27,653 bases of DNA from SZAS-3 sp964386785. GTDB taxonomy: Bacteria; Chlamydiota; Chlamydiia; Chlamydiales; JAAKFR01. Position 1 is the first letter of the stretch; each line of letters begins with the position of its first letter. The stretch spans positions 1 through 27,653 of the forward strand of contig CAYLUD010000019.1 in NCBI GenBank assembly GCA_964386785.1, read 5' to 3'. A program made the translations under genes and the position numbers. The notes under the pieces were generated by a model. It saw only the letters and a list, made by a program, of their open reading frames with translations. It was not told where the DNA came from and did no database searches. Below, piece after piece: positions 13,879-21,577 of the stretch.

Positions 13879-14523
13879 TTACCCCAATTGGGTGCTCATA
13901 ATTGTCTTGATACCTGAAACTGAGGAACCAATAATACTGGAAAATAACTCACCCCTCTGAGTGGCTCGCTGCATGCTATATTGCAATTTAAGATAGGAAG
14001 CAGGGTTGGGATTGTCACCCTGGGGGGTGGAAAGATAGTTTAAAGCGCCACGCATCACTTCTTGACTTCCATTCACCCAATTGAGAACAGTTTGTAATAA
14101 ACTCGAAGATCCCTGTCGGGTTACCACAGGAGGGTGAAAGGTAGAACCAGTTTCTTTCGCGATAGTAGCTAAATCAGGATTCATCGACATCATCACACGG
14201 TTCATGGCATTCCAATGATCGGATGACAGTAAAGCGGCTGTTTTCCCATCATTCAATTGATTATGAATGGTATCGAATCGGCCTTGGAGCCCTTGGACTT
14301 GTTGCAAGAGATCCTGTGCTGAGGGAACCTGCTCAGGGCGTACAGAAGCAACTGCTATTGGGGAGGGAGATTGTTGCGAAGAAGAGGAGGATTCTTGTGG
14401 CAAAGAGAAAGGAACCTGTTGGTCATGCAATGCGGAAGGATACTCTTCTGCAATAGGCTCTACAGGGGCAGTAGGTGGATTTTTGAAGGGTATGGGATCT
14501 GAACCCGAAGTTGGGCTTGTCAT
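13879..14523 (-). CDS. CT668-like T3S protein, candidate inner-rod subunit (SctI)
   Basis: A 214-residue protein starting at the ATG at 14523, which overlaps the stop of the preceding chaperone gene (ATGA). The frame extends upstream to 14628, but only inside that gene. The N-terminal about 75 residues are Pro/Ser/Gln-rich and probably disordered. The middle is helical. The C-terminal about 45 residues, containing YLKLQYSMQRATQRGELFSS and ending IKTIMSTQLG, have the layout of inner-rod proteins (PrgJ/YscI): a helix with an LxxQ pattern, then a small-residue helix ending in a Gln close to the terminus. Its position between cdsG and cdsN matches CT668 of Chlamydia. The rod assignment is inferred from this C-terminal pattern and operon position. 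Confidence 0.65.
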   Translation of the reverse strand: MTSPTSGSDPIPFKNPPTAPVEPIAEEYPSALHDQQVPFSLPQESSSSSQQSPSPIAVASVRPEQVPSAQDLLQQVQGLQGRFDTIHNQLNDGKTAALLSSDHWNAMNRVMMSMNPDLATIAKETGSTFHPPVVTRQGSSSLLQTVLNWVNGSQEVMRGALNYLSTPQGDNPNPASYLKLQYSMQRATQRGELFSSIIGSSVSGIKTIMSTQLG

Positions 14524-14960
14524 TTTGTGGTCTCCAATCGTTGCAACTCTACTTCCCAATCTAGCACAGACTGCGCTAGCGCTTTCGTAGAGGGTTCTTC
14601 GGTGAGCTTGATTGCTTTGTCTGCGCATTCCGCCCCTCGCTTGAGGCGATCTAAACGATGCATATCGCTTTGATCTTGCATCACCGCTAACATGTTTGTG
14701 AAAGCAAGGAAAGCATAGGCGCGAGCATTGTTTGGATCCTGTGCTAGTACAGCACGAAAGTGCGTTTCTGCTTCAGACAATTCTAATTTGTGAATGGCAA
14801 TCAGTCCATATCCTAAAGTGTGCATAACTCCTTGAGGATTCAAAAACTCTACAATATCAAAAAGGAGGCGAGCACTTGCTTCATCTCCTTGTTTGACAGC
14901 TATTAACCCTAACTCAATAAAGAGTCCTTGATCGGCTTGAAATGGATCTAAGTTCATCAT
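14520..14960 (-). CDS. cdsG: TPR-like needle chaperone CdsG (SctG-like)
   Basis: A 146-residue, all-helical protein with TPR-like pairs. The clearest are GLIAIHKLELSEAETHFRAV followed by LAQDPNNARAYAFLAFTN, with a similar pair earlier (IELGLIAVKQGDEASARLLF). SctG proteins are small TPR chaperones that keep the needle subunit monomeric together with SctE. It lies 3 bases after cdsF and overlaps the next gene by 4 bases, in the position of CT667. The assignment combines fold and position; sequence identity between SctG proteins is low. Confidence 0.75.
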   Translation of the reverse strand: MMNLDPFQADQGLFIELGLIAVKQGDEASARLLFDIVEFLNPQGVMHTLGYGLIAIHKLELSEAETHFRAVLAQDPNNARAYAFLAFTNMLAVMQDQSDMHRLDRLKRGAECADKAIKLTEEPSTKALAQSVLDWEVELQRLETTK

Positions 14961-14963
14961 GCT

Positions 14964-15209
14964 CTATTGTCCTTTTGTAGCCCGGGCCATCGTAATCATT
15001 TCATTATTTACAGCACTGAGTGTATTCGATACAGCTTCCATGTACTGCGACATAATTTGCATCTGAAACTGCATACGAAACATGGTCCCCATGTCGACAC
15101 TGCCGGAGCTCGCAGATTCTAGTTGATTTAAGTAGGTCTGCACGTTGTTCACATAGGTGCCTAACGATTCGAGCATTTTATTAAAATTAAATGAGGTAGG
15201 GCTATTCAT
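14964..15209 (-). CDS. cdsF: T3S needle subunit CdsF (SctF)
   Basis: An 81-residue protein predicted to fold as two helices and to polymerise into the extracellular needle. The size is standard for SctF. The central turn (LESASSGSVDMG) and the Met/Gln-rich second helix ending NNEMITMARATKGQ agree with the needle-protein pattern. A good ribosome-binding site (AGGAG) lies 4 bases before the start codon, stronger than for most neighbours and fitting a highly expressed structural subunit. It is 7 bases after cdsE and 3 before cdsG, its probable chaperone genes. Confidence 0.85.
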   Translation of the reverse strand: MNSPTSFNFNKMLESLGTYVNNVQTYLNQLESASSGSVDMGTMFRMQFQMQIMSQYMEAVSNTLSAVNNEMITMARATKGQ

Positions 15210-15216
15210 ATTTCTC

Positions 15217-15456
15217 CTACACCAGTTTCCTAGTGATACGATTTACGACTTTCTGAGCTGCAAGATATCCATTCAATAGAAGTTGAGCTTGTTCAAAATC
15301 CTCCTTATCTACCCCTTGTCGCATGAGTTTTTTCAGCTCTTGTACTCGAGTTTCTAAGTATTCTTTTTTCGCTCGCACTTTAGAGAAATCATTTTTTAGT
15401 TCTTTTTCTAAATCAAAATCAGCGAGTTGGATTTTTTTCTTTTTATTCTCAGCCAT
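15217..15456 (-). CDS. cdsE: Small T3S needle chaperone CdsE (SctE-like)
   Basis: A 79-residue, charged, helical protein with a basic N-terminus (MAENKKKK) and a helix-turn-helix layout (helices about 10-45 and 50-77). It matches chlamydial CdsE, the partner that with CdsG caps the needle subunit before export. AAGGGGAG precedes the ATG at a suitable distance. It follows cdsD by 9 bases and precedes cdsF by 7. The call depends strongly on position, because small helical chaperones have little diagnostic sequence. Confidence 0.78.
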   Translation of the reverse strand: MAENKKKKIQLADFDLEKELKNDFSKVRAKKEYLETRVQELKKLMRQGVDKEDFEQAQLLLNGYLAAQKVVNRITRKLV

Positions 15457-15465
15457 ATCTCCCCT

Positions 15466-17415
15466 TCATGTATTGTATTCTATCTTATATTGCAATCCAT
15501 CTTTTTCTAAAAACACAGCATGAGGATGAATGCTCGTAACAGTCATCTGATCAATCGTATCGCCTCGCATTAAGATCTTTCCATTAATTACTACGTTAAT
15601 GTTGATGTCCCCATGTTTAGAATACCCAGTAACTACATATCGACCTGGGTAACGTTGAGAAAGATCGATTACTTGTTCATCTGCAGTGACAATAATTACA
15701 AAATTTTGAACCTGACGCACTCCTCGCTGTTGTTGCACCTTCTCAATCCAATGGTGTAAGCGCTCTTCTTGCCCAGCATTTACATAACCAGTCAGTACTA
15801 ATTCACCATTAGAAAAATTGCTTGTGATTGCGCCAAATCCATCCATCAATAATTGCTGTGCAATCTCAGAAGAGATGCGGGATTCAACAATTACTTGATT
15901 TTCTAGCAAGTAGATGTAGTTAAAATGAAGATTTAAGTATTCATTCAGCCTATTTTCTTGCTGTTCTGTTTTTAAATACCCAGTCAGGACAAAATGACCA
16001 GGGACAGGGGAGTGCATAGTAACCCCCTTAAATTCTGGATGCCGTGCTAGAATGAGATTCATTTCCTGCCAAATGGCTTCGTCGTTCAGAACATGGTTCT
16101 GAATTCCACGTAGAAAGTGACAGCCTTGTAGATTATACAGCAACTCACTGTACTCTGTCGATGAGGTGACGTGGCCTACGAGAAAGAGTTGCCCCGTATT
16201 CCGATTATATGTATAGCGAACACCTGGAAAATCCTGAATCGCAGCATTGAGTTCTGCAAGATCATCTTTGGTAGATCGCATCTCCGTTGAGGCATCTTTG
16301 GATGAAGATAGAGCAATGACCCCATATCCAAGCAGAACGAGCAAGCCTAACAGAATGGAGGCTAATACAATTGCGACAGATAAATGGGGGAAACGAGCTT
16401 GTGATGAGACGGGCACGTCCGCTGGTTTTTCTTCCAACGGCGATTCCAGATGAGCCGCGTGGGGCTCTTCGGGCTGCTCTTGGGGGGGAGGCTCTGGATG
16501 AAGCGCCTCAATAACAGGAGTGACTAACGTTTCTTGAGGGGCGTCTTGATCAACCAAAAAGAAAACAGTGGTCCCTAAAATTACGATAGAGTGCGCACTT
16601 AATTGGACAGTTCCTGTAATTTTCTGTTGATCTACTAGAATGCCGTTACGGCTATGTAAATCTTCAATGGTAACCTCTCCTTCAGAGGAGAGAGAGAGTC
16701 TGGCGTGCTCTCTTGACACAGACAAATCATAGAAAATAATATCGCATGTTGTCGTGTCTGTACCGATCAAATAGCTTTTCCCGAGATCTAATGAAAACTC
16801 AGCACCTGCATTAGGTCCTGCAATGACTTTCAGTACAAATCGAGAAGGCAGCGAAACGTCTAAGTGAAATTCTTCATCCCTTAATTCAGGTGGGGTTGCT
16901 TCATCATTCTCTTCTATTTCTTCATCAGCTGTAGAATCAGAAATATCAGATATTTCTTCAGCCGCTTCATCGAATGGCTGGTTGGTAACCATTTGTATCC
17001 AATCATCCTCTGCACTATCTGCAGAGGTTTCTGTATGCAGCTTAATTCCTGATGTAAAAGACTCTTCTTCAGGAGATTCTTTTTCTATATCTGTTTCTAC
17101 TGAATCAGTAGTTTCTGCACTCGTTCTCCATACTAGCACAAGACGCCCCAAAGAAATGCGATCCCCTGAGTGGAGGAACTGGGGGGAGGTTAACAAATTT
17201 CCATTGAATAGGACAGGATTGGATTCGCTAAGGTTTTCAATTTGATAACCATCTTCTACTAGACTGCAGAGCAGCTGTTTACGATCCACATCCGGGTCTT
17301 CTAATACTAGAGAACAAGCTTCAGGGTCTCGACCAATCACCCAAGAAGAGCCTTCTTCTAACGCAAGAACAAACCCTTTCAAAGAACCTTCTATAACTTC
17401 TAACCAGCATTCCAT
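15466..17415 (-). CDS. cdsD: T3S inner-membrane ring protein CdsD (SctD) with two FHA domains
   Basis: A 649-residue protein. FHA domain 1 is at about 5-97 (VIGRD, then NLSESNPVLFNG, then GDRISLG). An acidic linker follows (100-185). FHA domain 2 is at about 193-287, with the canonical SREHARLSL and LHSRNGILV. A Pro/Glu-rich stretch precedes one membrane segment at about 345-370. The periplasmic part (380-649) has repeated ring-building (BON-like) modules, each containing a variant of L-V-x-G-Y/H-V at about 411, 477, 540 and 594. Chlamydial CdsD is unusual among SctD proteins in having two FHA domains, and this copy keeps that feature. FHA domains bind phosphothreonine, which connects it to the kinase at the end of the same operon. 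In Chlamydia, CdsD is a reported kinase substrate. Confidence 0.92.
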   Translation of the reverse strand: MECWLEVIEGSLKGFVLALEEGSSWVIGRDPEACSLVLEDPDVDRKQLLCSLVEDGYQIENLSESNPVLFNGNLLTSPQFLHSGDRISLGRLVLVWRTSAETTDSVETDIEKESPEEESFTSGIKLHTETSADSAEDDWIQMVTNQPFDEAAEEISDISDSTADEEIEENDEATPPELRDEEFHLDVSLPSRFVLKVIAGPNAGAEFSLDLGKSYLIGTDTTTCDIIFYDLSVSREHARLSLSSEGEVTIEDLHSRNGILVDQQKITGTVQLSAHSIVILGTTVFFLVDQDAPQETLVTPVIEALHPEPPPQEQPEEPHAAHLESPLEEKPADVPVSSQARFPHLSVAIVLASILLGLLVLLGYGVIALSSSKDASTEMRSTKDDLAELNAAIQDFPGVRYTYNRNTGQLFLVGHVTSSTEYSELLYNLQGCHFLRGIQNHVLNDEAIWQEMNLILARHPEFKGVTMHSPVPGHFVLTGYLKTEQQENRLNEYLNLHFNYIYLLENQVIVESRISSEIAQQLLMDGFGAITSNFSNGELVLTGYVNAGQEERLHHWIEKVQQQRGVRQVQNFVIIVTADEQVIDLSQRYPGRYVVTGYSKHGDININVVINGKILMRGDTIDQMTVTSIHPHAVFLEKDGLQYKIEYNT

Positions 17416-17418
17416 GGA

Positions 17419-17814
17419 CTATGTTCCTACACTTATCATCCAGGCTTCAGCATAATTTAAAAACTTCTCCAGACTGAGCCGTAACTCTAGCTCCTTAGCT
17501 TCATCAGGGAAAAAGCCCACCAAAACGATAGTCTCTCCATCTGCACGTAAGCCCAATGCATAGCTCCCGACCTCTTTCCCTAATAGGTTTGCCTTCATCA
17601 AATCATGCAGGGTCTCTTGACGTTTTTGCATGGGTAGATGGCCCAACAGAGCCTCTCCTCGTAACATGCGACTTTCAGAATCGACTTGAAATGCAACTCG
17701 TACGCCAGGAGAAAACGTGATATCCATTTGTTCGTTTGTCGACGTGGTCAATGGGCAATTCAAGTCCAAAGCGATTTTTTTTAAATGACTTATGACCATA
17801 TTTTCTTGTGGCAT
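17419..17814 (-). CDS. scc4: Class I T3S chaperone, Scc4-like (CesT family)
   Basis: A 131-residue acidic protein with the alpha-beta pattern of CesT/Tir-type chaperones: an N-terminal helix, strands (MDITFSPGVRVAFQVDSES), the LLGKEVGSYALGL segment, a strand pair (TIVLVGFFP) and a C-terminal helix. It is the first gene of the operon, 3 bases before cdsD, exactly where Chlamydia has Scc4 (CT663). Scc4 pairs with Scc1 to carry the plug protein CopN, and has also been reported to bind RNA polymerase and sigma66. Whether this homologue does both cannot be judged from sequence. A divergent 69-base gap upstream separates it from the yidD-like gene and probably holds the operon promoter. Confidence 0.75.
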   Translation of the reverse strand: MPQENMVISHLKKIALDLNCPLTTSTNEQMDITFSPGVRVAFQVDSESRMLRGEALLGHLPMQKRQETLHDLMKANLLGKEVGSYALGLRADGETIVLVGFFPDEAKELELRLSLEKFLNYAEAWMISVGT

Positions 17815-17883
17815 GACCCCACCGGACTATTTCTGATTGCTCTTTGATATTGTCTTGTTTTATACATATCCGTCTACCGAATT

Positions 17884-18279
17884 ATGCGAATTGTATTTTT
17901 TCTCTTAATCTTCTCTTTAAATATTTTTCCGACCGAAGGCGCTACCTACTTCGAATCCGCCATATCGCCTTGGGGAGTAGATCAAGACTTGTGCTGGAAA
18001 AAAAGAGAGCAGGCACAATTGCGTTCTGCTCCCATGCAGAGAGAGTTGTGTGTCTCGATGATTCACTTTTTTCAACAGTACATATCTCCTATTGATGGGC
18101 CTAGAAGCCATTTCTATCCTACCAGCTCTCAGTATGCGCTTGAAGCAATTCAAAAATATGGCGCCTGCAAAGGTATTGCATTGGGTTGCGATCGCCTATT
18201 GCGAGAAAACCGAGAAGCTTGGATCTATCCTACACGAAACATGCATGGGATCCAAAGAAAATTGGATCCTGTACGCTGA
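17884..18279 (+). CDS. YidD-like protein with N-terminal signal peptide
   Basis: A 131-residue protein. Residues 1-20 form a hydrophobic signal sequence ending in a small-residue site (TEGA). The YidD (DUF37) domain follows from about residue 59: HFFQQYISPIDGPRSHFYPTSSQYALEAI and GACKGIALGCDRLLREN. YidD is an inner-membrane-associated factor that assists the YidC insertase. Here the usual YPTCSxYA cysteine is serine and the C-terminal GGxDPVP motif is altered to RKLDPVR. An extra segment of about 40 residues lies between the signal and the domain. A typical YidD is about 70-85 residues, starts directly with the domain and has no cleavable signal. It is divergent from scc4 and ends 15 bases before the convergent SulP gene. 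Confidence 0.7.
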   Translation: MRIVFFLLIFSLNIFPTEGATYFESAISPWGVDQDLCWKKREQAQLRSAPMQRELCVSMIHFFQQYISPIDGPRSHFYPTSSQYALEAIQKYGACKGIALGCDRLLRENREAWIYPTRNMHGIQRKLDPVR

Positions 18280-18294
18280 GGCAATGAGTCTGTA

Positions 18295-20091
18295 TCACAT
18301 CGATTGTGATAGGGGGCGCCATTCCTTTGCTTTTGTATAGGCAATACGCGTTGATTCGGCTGGAAAACGTTCATCCACACACAAGACTGAGTCACTTCCT
18401 AACTCTTGAATTAGGCCTGATTGTAAAAAGGCACCATATACTTCGCCCCCCACTCCTGTGACAATCAGTTTGCGGCCTGTTTTGCACAACCAGCGATGAA
18501 GGTGTCGCAAAGCCAAGCATACCGAAGCATCCACGTGTCGAATGTTTAATAATTGCAAGATAATTACGCGAATATTTTGTTCTTCAGCAGCTAGGCGTAG
18601 TTGCGTCTGCAATAAATCAGCAGCGCCAAAAAACAACTCTCCTTCAATTTGAAAAATTGCAATTGAGGGGTCGAGTCTTTCTTCTTGAGACTCCAGGGTG
18701 CGTAATTTACCCACCTGATTGAAACTATACTCTTTTAATGTTGGCATGGCGGCTTGTTTTAAATAGAAAATAAAGGAAACGCCAATGCCGATATAGAGTG
18801 CGGTATCAAAAGAAAATACTAAGCAGGACAAGATGGTAGCTAAGACTACACAAGCATCCGATTGTGTGGCGCGTAAGCAAAAACGTAACTCTCCTGATAG
18901 GAACATTTGATAGGCTAATAAAATCATTAATGCACTTAAGGAGGTTAGAGGAATCCATGAAACACAATTTCCAAAAAACAACATTAACAAACAAAGAATT
19001 ACGCCACTGAATATGCCCGCAAATCGCGTTTTGGCGCCTGACTGATAATTCAAGGAACTACGATAAAAATTACCTCCACTGGGCATGCCTCCACATAGTG
19101 CGCAAGCTAGGTTGCTAATTCCCAATCCGTACATTTCTTGATTTTCATTGTAGGGCGGATCTTGCGAAGAAGCATACGTTTTCCCAATCGCTGTTGCTTG
19201 CATAATAGAAAGAAATGCGATCGCAAGAGCTAGAGGAAAAGCGCTTGGAAATACTTCTGGATTAAAAGAAGGTAATGAAAAAATGGGCCATTCTTCAGGA
19301 ACAATCCCGATATCGGCAATGATCGTTACGGTGTGAGCAGGATGGCCAAATCCCACATCGGCTGTAGAAGCCCCTTCTACAGAGTGTAAATGGAATACAG
19401 AAACAGCTGTAGCTGCAATTAGAAAGATAAGAAAGGGAACCGGAAATTGTTTAGGCCACCGCTCTGAGTAAATAAAAATAGCAACACAGATTAATCCTAT
19501 GCCTAGAGTTGGCCAATGGAGAAGAGGTAAATGGGTAATGAATAACCAAGCTTTCAAGTATAGGGGCACATAGGTGTCGGGTGGTGCAATTCCGAAAAAT
19601 GGATAGAGTTGGGTAATCAATAGTGCCAAAGCGACCCCAATGCTGTACCCTGCCGTTACGGATCGGCTGGTAAATTGTGTCAGACGACCTAGCCTAATCC
19701 ATCCTGCAAGAATCTGAATGATCGCAACTAGTAGCACGATCTGAATTAATAACGACATCGCCAGCTGTTCTCGCGCTATGCCAGTTATGGGTGCATAGTA
19801 ACGGGTCAGCATTTCACTTAATCCCGATTGCAGTAGAATGGCAGCCTGCGTTGTAGGCCCTGCAATAAGATACCGGGAATGGCCAAAGGCAGAAGTAAAT
19901 AGAGTGCCAAAAATAGCAGAAAACATCCCTACTTGTGGAGGTAATCCAGCGACAAAAGCATAGGCCATGGATTGGGGTAGAGCCATGAGCGCCACCGAAA
20001 GAGCTGCCATAAAATCTTTGATAAACCAAGTAGAGCGATAGGTGTGGAGATCATCTAAAAAGGGAAAGGGCCGTAGAGGGGATAGGGTCAT
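18295..20091 (-). CDS. SulP/SLC26 family anion transporter with STAS domain
   Basis: A 598-residue inner-membrane protein with about 10-14 hydrophobic segments. The SulP signature lies near the N-terminus (ALPQSMAYAFVAGLPPQVGMFSAIFG), followed by GPTTQAAIL. The C-terminal STAS domain (about 460-570) has the LLNIRHVDASVCLAL loop with the serine that is often a regulatory site. SulP proteins carry sulfate, bicarbonate or other anions, sometimes dicarboxylates; the substrate is not readable here. It is a monocistronic-looking gene, divergent from der and convergent with the yidD-like gene. Confidence 0.9.
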   Translation of the reverse strand: MTLSPLRPFPFLDDLHTYRSTWFIKDFMAALSVALMALPQSMAYAFVAGLPPQVGMFSAIFGTLFTSAFGHSRYLIAGPTTQAAILLQSGLSEMLTRYYAPITGIAREQLAMSLLIQIVLLVAIIQILAGWIRLGRLTQFTSRSVTAGYSIGVALALLITQLYPFFGIAPPDTYVPLYLKAWLFITHLPLLHWPTLGIGLICVAIFIYSERWPKQFPVPFLIFLIAATAVSVFHLHSVEGASTADVGFGHPAHTVTIIADIGIVPEEWPIFSLPSFNPEVFPSAFPLALAIAFLSIMQATAIGKTYASSQDPPYNENQEMYGLGISNLACALCGGMPSGGNFYRSSLNYQSGAKTRFAGIFSGVILCLLMLFFGNCVSWIPLTSLSALMILLAYQMFLSGELRFCLRATQSDACVVLATILSCLVFSFDTALYIGIGVSFIFYLKQAAMPTLKEYSFNQVGKLRTLESQEERLDPSIAIFQIEGELFFGAADLLQTQLRLAAEEQNIRVIILQLLNIRHVDASVCLALRHLHRWLCKTGRKLIVTGVGGEVYGAFLQSGLIQELGSDSVLCVDERFPAESTRIAYTKAKEWRPLSQSM

Positions 20092-20127
20092 CGTGTATTG
20101 CGGAGGATATCAAAAAAAATCTTTTTA

Positions 20128-20156
20128 TCTATAAGTGTAAAAAAATACCAGTTCAT
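20128..20156 (-). promoter_or_regulatory. Candidate sigma70/sigma66-type promoter of the SulP gene
   Basis: On the minus strand, ATGAAC (20156-20151) and TATAGA (20133-20128) are separated by a T-rich 17-base spacer, about 37 bases before the start codon. Both hexamers are partial matches. The call is based only on spacing and position. Confidence 0.3.
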
Positions 20157-20183
20157 TTAAAAAATATCCATATCACCCACCTG

Positions 20184-20213
20184 TTGATTGCATTTCAATT
20201 GCCGACTTATTTT
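20184..20213 (+). promoter_or_regulatory. Candidate promoter of der
   Basis: TTGATT at 20184-20189 and TATTTT at 20208-20213 with an 18-base spacer lie 45 bases before the preferred der start. Each hexamer matches the consensus at four of six positions, so this is weak. It shares the 166-base divergent region with the SulP promoter. Confidence 0.25.
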
Positions 20214-20257
20214 TTTACCACTTGTTCATCTCTAAGGAATCCTGTATCCTAGATGGG

Positions 20258-21577
20258 ATGTTTCGTCTTGCAATCGTTGGAAGACCCAATGTAGGAAAAT
20301 CTGCACTCTTCAATCGCATCGTAAAACAACGGATTGCGATTGTAGATGAGGCGGAGGGTATCACAAGAGATCGCCTCTATGCTCGCGCTGATTATTTTGG
20401 GCATCCATTTGAGATCATTGATACTGGGGGTGTGGATGCCCGTTCCATGGATCAGTTTCAAGAAGAAATTGCGACGCAAGCACGCCTTGCTATGAAAGAG
20501 GCTGATACGCTCGTGATGGTTGTGGACGGCACGTGCCCGCCGACGACGCAAGATTATGACCTAGCCTCGACCCTTCTTGCTCTTGGAAAACCAATTGTCC
20601 TTGCTGTGAACAAGATTGACCACCCCAATCGGATGGCTTTATTAGCCCCTTATTATTCTTTGGGAATTCAAAAGGTCGTTGGGGTGTCCGCATTGCAGGG
20701 ATTTCAAATTGCCGAAGTACTAGACGCCGCATGGGAAGGATTTGCATTTCCTACTCCTGGACGACAATCCAATCCGATCGTCATCACAGTGATTGGTCGA
20801 CCTAACGTAGGAAAATCTCATTTGGTGAATACCTTAATAGGGCAGCACCGCTGTGTCGTGAGCCCTGTAGCGGGTACTACTAGGGATTCTATTGAGATTC
20901 CTTTGCGCTTAGACGATCAAGATTACCTATTAATTGATACGGCGGGGATTCGTAAAAAGAATGCAGAAAAAGAAGTGGTGGACAAGTTCGCAGCCATTCG
21001 CACTCGCGATGCCTTGGAACGATGTCATCTTTGTCTGTTGATGTTGGATGCCACAACAGGGTTATCCATGCAGGATAAACGAATTGCCACGCAGATTGAA
21101 GAAGCCGGTAAAGGGTGCGTGGTCCTACTGAATAAATGGGATCTTGTTTCAGGGTGTCGGATGGAGCATACGATTCGGGCAATTCAAACAGAGGCCCCCT
21201 TTTTGGCGCATTGTCCTTTCTTATGTATTTCAGCAAAATCAGGGCGTAATTGTGATCAAATTCTTCGATTTGCTCAGACAGTGTACCATCAGTTTACTAC
21301 CCGCATTCCTACTCACCCCCTCAACTCAGTAGTAGAGAAAGCTCTTCAATTGTATCATCCCCCTATGATTCAGGGGAGGCGGTTACGCATCTATTACCTG
21401 ACACAGGTGGCGACAGCTCCACCCCGCTTTGCTCTCTTTGTCAATGACTCATCGCTCATGACAGAAAATTATAAAAAATATTTAGTTCGAGAGTTTCGAA
21501 AAGCCTATTCCTTTTTGGGCGTTCCCTTGCATTTCTTTTTAAAGAATAAAAAGAAAACAGCAAAATCCACAGAATAG
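20258..21577 (+). CDS. der: Ribosome-assembly GTPase Der (EngA)
   Basis: An essential double GTPase needed for maturation of the large ribosomal subunit. It has 439 residues from the ATG at 20258; the frame opens at a TTG at 20222, but MFRLAIVGRPNVGKS is the canonical N-terminus. The first G domain has GRPNVGKSALFN near residue 8, DTGG and NKID. The second has GRPNVGKSHLVNTLIG at about 180-195, DTAG, and NKWD. A C-terminal KH-like domain follows (about 340-435), with the conserved PPMIQGRRLRIYYLTQ and PPRFALFVN segments. It ends with a basic tail. The stop abuts, without a gap, the stop of the convergent helicase gene. Confidence 0.95.
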   Translation: MFRLAIVGRPNVGKSALFNRIVKQRIAIVDEAEGITRDRLYARADYFGHPFEIIDTGGVDARSMDQFQEEIATQARLAMKEADTLVMVVDGTCPPTTQDYDLASTLLALGKPIVLAVNKIDHPNRMALLAPYYSLGIQKVVGVSALQGFQIAEVLDAAWEGFAFPTPGRQSNPIVITVIGRPNVGKSHLVNTLIGQHRCVVSPVAGTTRDSIEIPLRLDDQDYLLIDTAGIRKKNAEKEVVDKFAAIRTRDALERCHLCLLMLDATTGLSMQDKRIATQIEEAGKGCVVLLNKWDLVSGCRMEHTIRAIQTEAPFLAHCPFLCISAKSGRNCDQILRFAQTVYHQFTTRIPTHPLNSVVEKALQLYHPPMIQGRRLRIYYLTQVATAPPRFALFVNDSSLMTENYKKYLVREFRKAYSFLGVPLHFFLKNKKKTAKSTE

